Below are positions 59,528 through 64,000 of a stretch of DNA of 64,000 nt, one piece after another. How positions within the stretch are numbered: position 1 is the stretch's first letter; each line of letters opens with the position of its first letter. Below the pieces are notes generated by a model. The model was not told where the DNA came from. It saw only the letters and a list, made by a program, of their open reading frames with translations, and searched no databases. Position numbers and translations under genes: made by a program. The DNA lies in assembly GCA_022414725.1 (NCBI GenBank), contig CM039465.1:3626574-3690573 (forward strand), in the 5' to 3' direction. This DNA is from Microglena sp. YARC (taxonomy: Eukaryota > Chlorophyta > Chlorophyceae > Chlamydomonadales > Chlamydomonadaceae).

Positions 59528-60766
59528 TCAGAGGCTGGAGGCAAAGTTCAACTTGACCGAGAGATCTGGGATCAAATATGCCTTAATGGCATCTGATTTC
59601 CACCTACCTTGAGTTCTAATAGTCTCTAGATCTGCCCCATTAGCCCAAGCTGCTACTACACCTCCCCGTCGGAGGCTGTGCATGGCAAACCTAGCTGGAT
59701 CTATGTCCAGTTTGGGGTGAGAGTGTGCAATAGCAGTGAGATAAGACTTCAGTTGATAGGACAAAGCCTGACCTGAAAGAAGGGGGGAGGAAGACAAGCT
59801 AAGGGAGTCTAGGTCCCAGGCGGTGATGAGGTGGTCCTCTGACGTGGCGCCCTGACGGGTCCTAAGCTGAATGAGGGCATCTATAATCCTCCTGACTCTA
59901 AGTGAGTCCCTACACTGGGCTGGGAGCACTGCACTGGCTCCCTTCCCTTCCTGGTCTGTCTTAGAGCGTCTGATGTGGACCACTACATGATCCTTCTTGG
60001 CCACTACATCTGACAAACGCAAAGCAATAATCTCACTCCTTCTAAGGAGGCCAAAGAAACCCATCACTAGCCAAGCTGCATCTCTAGTAAACAAGTCCTC
60101 CATGTGGGGCTGCAGGGTCTTCAGCTTCCTCATGGTCTCATGACACTTGATAATGAGGGACTTACAAATGCCCTGCTTGCCAGAGGAGACTCCCTCAGGC
60201 CCCTGGAACACCCTGATGGCCTGTGAGAGCTGTCCCACAACACTGGAGTTCAGAGTGTGAAGGTCCAATCCCTTAGACCTATGCCATTCTGCTAGTGCAT
60301 ACAGGGTTGTTTGAATGGTGGCAGGTTTGTAATGACCTGCCGCCCAACCCATGAACAACTTTACTAGCGTCAGTGGCACTTGTTCCTTGGGGCCAGGGGG
60401 GAGTGCCTCCTGCTCAGTAATTAAGTATGCCTCAGCCATGCACCTGGTGTAACGCTTAAGAGCACTTGCGTAAGTGTCTTGCAAACTGACAGCCAGGGTT
60501 GAGCCCTCCAGTTTCACTAACCTCCTGGCCCCTTGCTGTCCTTGGGCGCTAGTGATGTGGAGGTTGCACTCAATTAAAATGCAGGCTGGGCACTTGAATG
60601 TACCACAGGACATGGCATTCCTGCCCAAGCTGAGGCACTGGGGGTGGCAGTGCTGGTCACAATTGGTGCACCTAAGCATCCTTCCCTTGGTGCCTTGGCA
60701 GATGGTACATCCTATGGGGGTTGGGAGGAAGAAAGGAAGGGGGGGTAAGTTACTGAGCAGACCTGA
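59528..60766 (-). CDS. Tyrosine recombinase with N-terminal PHD-type zinc finger
   Basis: The first ATG is at 60679, but the same frame is open from 60766 and the first zinc ligands (G-C-T-I-C) lie upstream of that ATG. With them the finger is complete: C-x2-C-x9-C-x2-C-x4-H-x2-C-x14-C-x2-C, a PHD pattern. The catalytic set is present: Arg in GLLRRSEI, Lys in RSKTDQEG, HSLRR (H-x-x-R), W in QGRWKSDA and Tyr in KAYLI. Upstream of the finger, ACTTACCCC..TTCTTCC..CCATAG looks like a branch point, pyrimidine tract and acceptor. A 51-nt intron (60762-60712) would keep the frame but not remove the TGA at 60769-60767. Confidence 0.85.
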   Translation of the reverse strand, partial: SGLLSNLPPLPFFLPTPIGCTICQGTKGRMLRCTNCDQHCHPQCLSLGRNAMSCGTFKCPACILIECNLHITSAQGQQGARRLVKLEGSTLAVSLQDTYASALKRYTRCMAEAYLITEQEALPPGPKEQVPLTLVKLFMGWAAGHYKPATIQTTLYALAEWHRSKGLDLHTLNSSVVGQLSQAIRVFQGPEGVSSGKQGICKSLIIKCHETMRKLKTLQPHMEDLFTRDAAWLVMGFFGLLRRSEIIALRLSDVVAKKDHVVVHIRRSKTDQEGKGASAVLPAQCRDSLRVRRIIDALIQLRTRQGATSEDHLITAWDLDSLSLSSSPLLSGQALSYQLKSYLTAIAHSHPKLDIDPARFAMHSLRRGGVVAAWANGADLETIRTQGRWKSDAIKAYLIPDLSVKLNFASSL

Positions 60767-62878
60767 TCACAAGCATGGTGTGTGGAGTTGGGCCATTGGT
60801 TTTTCCTGAACTGGGTCAAGAAAAATCCTGGCGCCCTTAGGGTAAGTTGCTAGTACCCTAAACTTGGGGTTCTTGCCCCTAAGGTACTTCCTAAACCAGA
60901 TTTCATCTGGCCATTTAGGCACCAGTGCTGTGCAAATTGTGTCAGTGGGTGAGGCTACCCAAGCCGCATGCAGGAGATCCAGAGTTGTTCCTAATGCAGA
61001 GAATGGGATGTTGGCCCAAGACACTTGGCCAGAAAGTGATTCCCAGTGTGATACAAGTGGGTGTTGGATGGAGAACCATTTTGTGCACCCGTCATGCTTG
61101 TTGTACCCATCTGCTGCAGCAAAGCAGTCAATGGTGGCTGGGGGGTGGGGTTGGGGTTGGGGTGGGGGTGGGGGTGGGGGGGGGTTGTTATGCCTGTCAA
61201 AAAAATTGAACATGTAATGGTTGTTGGTGCTGCATGCTTTTCCCCTGCTGGGGGCGTCTGCAGGGTTTAACTCTCCCTTAACATGCTTGGCTTTGACAGT
61301 GAACCCATACTTCAGGCATGTGAGTGCCATATGTGTCAGAGCATCCCTGATGCCTGTTATCCTAGAACCCCCCTTATTCACAGCTGAAACAGCTTGGACA
61401 TTGTCCATGTAGCAAAGTACTGACGCTCCTGCCAGTTCATGTGCCCAGTGCTGCAAGCAAATCATGCATGCTTTGAGTTCTAGGATGCCTATATGCACAT
61501 GTTGCCTGTTTTCTGGCCAGGGATAGGAGTATGTGTCATCGCCCAAAGTTCCACCTGCACCGAATACCTTACTGGCATCTGTGTACATGTGGACCTTGAA
61601 GGCTTTACTGTCCACGTGTACATCCTTTCTGGCCAACATGCTTTCATGTACCCCTACCGACTCATGCCACTCCATCTCCAGAGCCTTGTCCCAAAACTCC
61701 AGGTCACTTAGTGTGCCCTGTGTCCAAGGGATGACAGCCATTGATTTGTGAGTGGTATGGTTGGTGGTGACAGGATATAGGGCATCAAACAGGTGTTGGA
61801 TGTGCAAGTATCCCCAAGGTGTCACCTTAGACGCCCAGACTAGCTTCCCCACTAGGCATTCAAGTTCTTTCCTTCTGAGGATGCCTCCCTCCTTCCTTAA
61901 CTGTAGTGTCTTAAGGACTTCTGCTCGGTACAGTTGCTTCTTGTGGGCCGGGAGGTCCATTTTCAAGAGAGGTGCATCTAGCAGAAGCCCTAGCACTTCC
62001 AGTCTGGTTATGGGTTGTGTGGCACCTTCATCTTTAGAGGGATTGAACTCTAGTCCTAGTAGTTCAGCTTCTCTGTCCATGATCTCAAAGGCCCTCTGCA
62101 TGTCTGCGTGTGTATCAGCCTTGATGGGGTAATCATCCACATAGACATCACAGGTGGCCTTGACACCATTGAAACTGTGGTTGAAAATCAACTTGGAGAA
62201 GTTGGTCAGCTCACAGAAAAAATGGGGGCTCTGGGCTGTGCCTTGAGGGAGAGCTATCCATCTACCAATTTTACCTGTCACAGGGTGTCTGAATCCCATG
62301 TACCTCCTAGCTGAAGGATGCAGGGAGACATGATAGAATCCATTCTTCAGATCTCTTTTACCCAACAGATCTGTTGTGGTGAGCGTCTTCATGAATGTTT
62401 CAGGGGTGGTGAGTGAGCAAGGTAGCTTGTTCATACAGCCATTTACCCCAGTGATGGTGGGGTCTACTAGAATCCTAGCCTTGCCATTAGGCTTAATCCT
62501 AACCCCGAACGGGTTGATGCAGCTAACAAAGTCTGCCTGGTCCTGATCTGCCTGCAAAAACTCTATCAAGCCTAGCTTCTCAGCCTTATCTAACTCAGAG
62601 ACAAGGGGGGGGAGGTTGAGCAAGGCACTGGTGTGGTTGTTCACCTCTATGGGGGCTGGAGGGGTGGTCTTCCATTCCCAAGAAACAGGGCCTAAGGCTG
62701 CTACAGGACAGGGGACTCCTAATTTATCTGCCCAGAATATCCATCTCTCAGCATTCAGCTTGATCCCAGACGAGTTGAACCACTTTTCCCTGTCTTCCAA
62801 GTCATGGGGTTGGTACATCTCATCCACCAGATTCCCACACTCCCCCTTCTCACCTACAATGGAGCAGGGAGGGCCTTG
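60767..62878 (-). CDS. Reverse transcriptase-RNase H of the DIRS-like element
   Basis: Open from a TAA at 62881-62879. A GTG at 62827 and the first ATG at 62818 are possible starts; splicing from Gag is another possibility. RT motifs: RILVDPT, KRDLKNGFYHVSL (motif A Asp), LPQGTAQSP (motif B), VYVDDYPIKAD (YVDD). RNase H: MYTDASKVFGAGG, ELKA, YMDNVQAVSA and NPADAPSR carry the D-E-D-D set. A proline linker (PPPPPPPQPQPHPP) leads to a C-terminal domain with IDCFAA, SWANIPFSAL and LVPKWPDEIWF, similar to the methyltransferase-derived domain reported in DIRS-type elements. The stop is TGA at 60769-60767. The enzyme looks intact. Confidence 0.88.
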   Translation of the reverse strand, partial: QGPPCSIVGEKGECGNLVDEMYQPHDLEDREKWFNSSGIKLNAERWIFWADKLGVPCPVAALGPVSWEWKTTPPAPIEVNNHTSALLNLPPLVSELDKAEKLGLIEFLQADQDQADFVSCINPFGVRIKPNGKARILVDPTITGVNGCMNKLPCSLTTPETFMKTLTTTDLLGKRDLKNGFYHVSLHPSARRYMGFRHPVTGKIGRWIALPQGTAQSPHFFCELTNFSKLIFNHSFNGVKATCDVYVDDYPIKADTHADMQRAFEIMDREAELLGLEFNPSKDEGATQPITRLEVLGLLLDAPLLKMDLPAHKKQLYRAEVLKTLQLRKEGGILRRKELECLVGKLVWASKVTPWGYLHIQHLFDALYPVTTNHTTHKSMAVIPWTQGTLSDLEFWDKALEMEWHESVGVHESMLARKDVHVDSKAFKVHMYTDASKVFGAGGTLGDDTYSYPWPENRQHVHIGILELKACMICLQHWAHELAGASVLCYMDNVQAVSAVNKGGSRITGIRDALTHMALTCLKYGFTVKAKHVKGELNPADAPSRGKACSTNNHYMFNFFDRHNNPPPPPPPPQPQPHPPATIDCFAAADGYNKHDGCTKWFSIQHPLVSHWESLSGQVSWANIPFSALGTTLDLLHAAWVASPTDTICTALVPKWPDEIWFRKYLRGKNPKFRVLATYPKGARIFLDPVQEKPMAQLHTPCL

Positions 62879-62887
62879 TTAGAAGGC

Positions 62888-63889
62888 TCACTTCTTGTCA
62901 TCCCCCTTTGGCGAGTTCCTCTGCCTCTTGTTCTTGCCTTTGTAGCACTTGTCAACCGTGTGGCCTTCAATGCCACAGTGGATGCAGCGTACCGCCCTTC
63001 CATCCTTCGCTTCAGCCCGTTCCTTCTGGTAATCCAGGGAACGTTTGATCTGCGGGGCTAGGGCTATGCATGCATCCTCGAACTTACCCCCCTTAGCCAA
63101 GCTTACTAGCTTGTCCCACTGATCGTTAGAAATTTCACCGAAGGGTTTCATTCTTTCGACCAACAGCTCGTGCGCCTTCTCTAGCCCGAGGGCTTTGGTC
63201 AGGGCACTCCACTGGACCTCATAGAGGTCGCGGGCAGCCTTATACGCCCAGAAAGCATAGAAGCAGGTTTTAAAATTGCCTGCTGCCTGTGCTGAGGTGT
63301 ATAAGACGCTTAGGGTCCAAATCGTGTCCTGCATGGACTTGATGAGGTTCCTAGGGGTATCGAACGCACACAGTCCCAGGGTGTTCCACACGATTTCATC
63401 CGGTTTTCCCTCACCATCGGCGCACTCTTGGACAAGGGCCGTGACATTCATCTGGACCTTGTGCTGAGTCGTCGATGGTGAGTTCAAGGCCATGATCTTA
63501 TCAAAAAAATCGGCTGGCATCTGGTAGGTCTGTGGGTTTGCGTGGAACTCTGATATTGCCTGACCACATTGTCTGTAAGTCTGGTGAGATCGCATTCCCA
63601 GATCCTTGACACCCAGAGCCGCTTCGATAGTATGGTAAAGTTCAGGCCGTTCAACTCGAACTCTCTTGAGAGCCCTGGGGCTAGCAAGTCGATCGTGCAG
63701 GTCAACGAGGGCCTAGTCCGGGACCTTCGATAGGTCGACTTCTAAGCCTCCCGTTGCCCACTCATATTTCGATGGGTTGGGATTACGGTGCTTTTCAGTG
63801 CGAGCCTTTTTCGAAGGTCCGTGTGCGTCCGTCGTTCGGTTCGCGGGAACATCGGGTGGAATCTCGACGTGGGGATCTGAACAGACAGG

Positions 63890-63930
<41 letters not shown>

Positions 63931-64000
63931 GCATGGTTAAAGATCTGGGAAACAGAGCTATGAACACGGGTGGGTTCTGTAGGGGGATAACTGCTAGCAC
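62888..64000 (-). CDS. Gag of the DIRS-like element, interrupted by one in-frame TAG, 5' end cut by window
   Basis: The frame from 64000 to 62888 is open except for TAG at 63715-63713. Residues on both sides look like continuous Gag (KYEWATGGLEVDLSKVPD, then ALVDLHDRL and ERPELYHTIEAALGVKDLG). The downstream part has a capsid-like helical region and a C-terminal CCHC knuckle, C-I-H-C-G-I-E-G-H-T-V-D-K-C, with a basic end, stopping at TGA. A 37-nt poly-G run (63892-63928) encodes a proline run. The first ATG after the stop is 63595. The TAG may be a point mutation, a readthrough site or a sequence error. Confidence 0.78.

Larger units (their letters stand above)
59400..64000 (-). mobile_element. 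DIRS-like (tyrosine recombinase) retrotransposon, 5' end beyond window
   Basis: On the minus strand the order is Gag, RT-RNase H with an extra C-terminal domain, and a tyrosine recombinase in place of a DDE integrase. This defines the DIRS/Ngaro/PAT group. All three coding regions lie in one reading frame separated by stop codons. The termini were not located: the left end is somewhere between 59341 and 59527, the right end is outside the window. The element is inserted in or after the glycosyltransferase gene, in the opposite orientation. Confidence 0.85.

Overview
This is eukaryotic nuclear DNA, very rich in repeats. The evidence is two genes split by consensus GT-AG introns (plus one GC-AG donor), an LTR retrotransposon with a target-site duplication, a tyrosine-recombinase (DIRS-like) retrotransposon, several tandem-repeat families and long G/C homopolymer runs. 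I see no bacterial operons, rRNA, tRNA or CRISPR. A green alga or similar repeat-rich protist fits, but the species cannot be fixed from the window. Most long open frames here are by-products of repeats; the real coding sequence is a set of short exons.

Layout. 1-1591: no gene. 1597-6339: complete minus-strand LTR element with identical 220-bp LTRs, a 5-bp target-site duplication, a Copia-style primer site, a polypurine tract and a Gag-like ORF but no polymerase. 6345-8802: nothing recognised. 8803-9530: decayed inverted copy of the 5' part of the gene at 18.9-20.2 kb. 9.6-12.8 kb: several minisatellites. 12861 to about 20043: a minus-strand gene of unknown function with at least six exons; one intron holds about 21 copies of a 166-bp satellite. 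20.25-21.3 kb: spacer between this gene and a divergent plus-strand gene.

21300 to beyond 58311: a plus-strand gene for a secreted or ER-lumenal glycosyltransferase resembling the CAP10/GT90 (POGLUT/Rumi-like) family. I read seven exons (141, 71, 172, 120, 75, 96 and 135 nt), all joining in phase: 270 codons across 37 kb. Intron 1 (25.3 kb) is almost entirely one satellite (11-bp and 53-bp units, 22.1-46.7 kb). The 3' end of the gene lies beyond what I can see.

59.4-64 kb: a minus-strand DIRS-like retrotransposon with Gag (zinc knuckle), reverse transcriptase-RNase H with a C-terminal extra domain, and a PHD-finger tyrosine recombinase, all in one reading frame separated by stop codons and running off the window.

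The most unusual observation concerns the introns of the glycosyltransferase gene. Nearly every one has its own private tandem repeat, and for several exons the repeated unit contains the 3' splice site together with the first bases of the following exon. The gene is thus preceded, exon after exon, by ladders of decoy intron-exon junctions.
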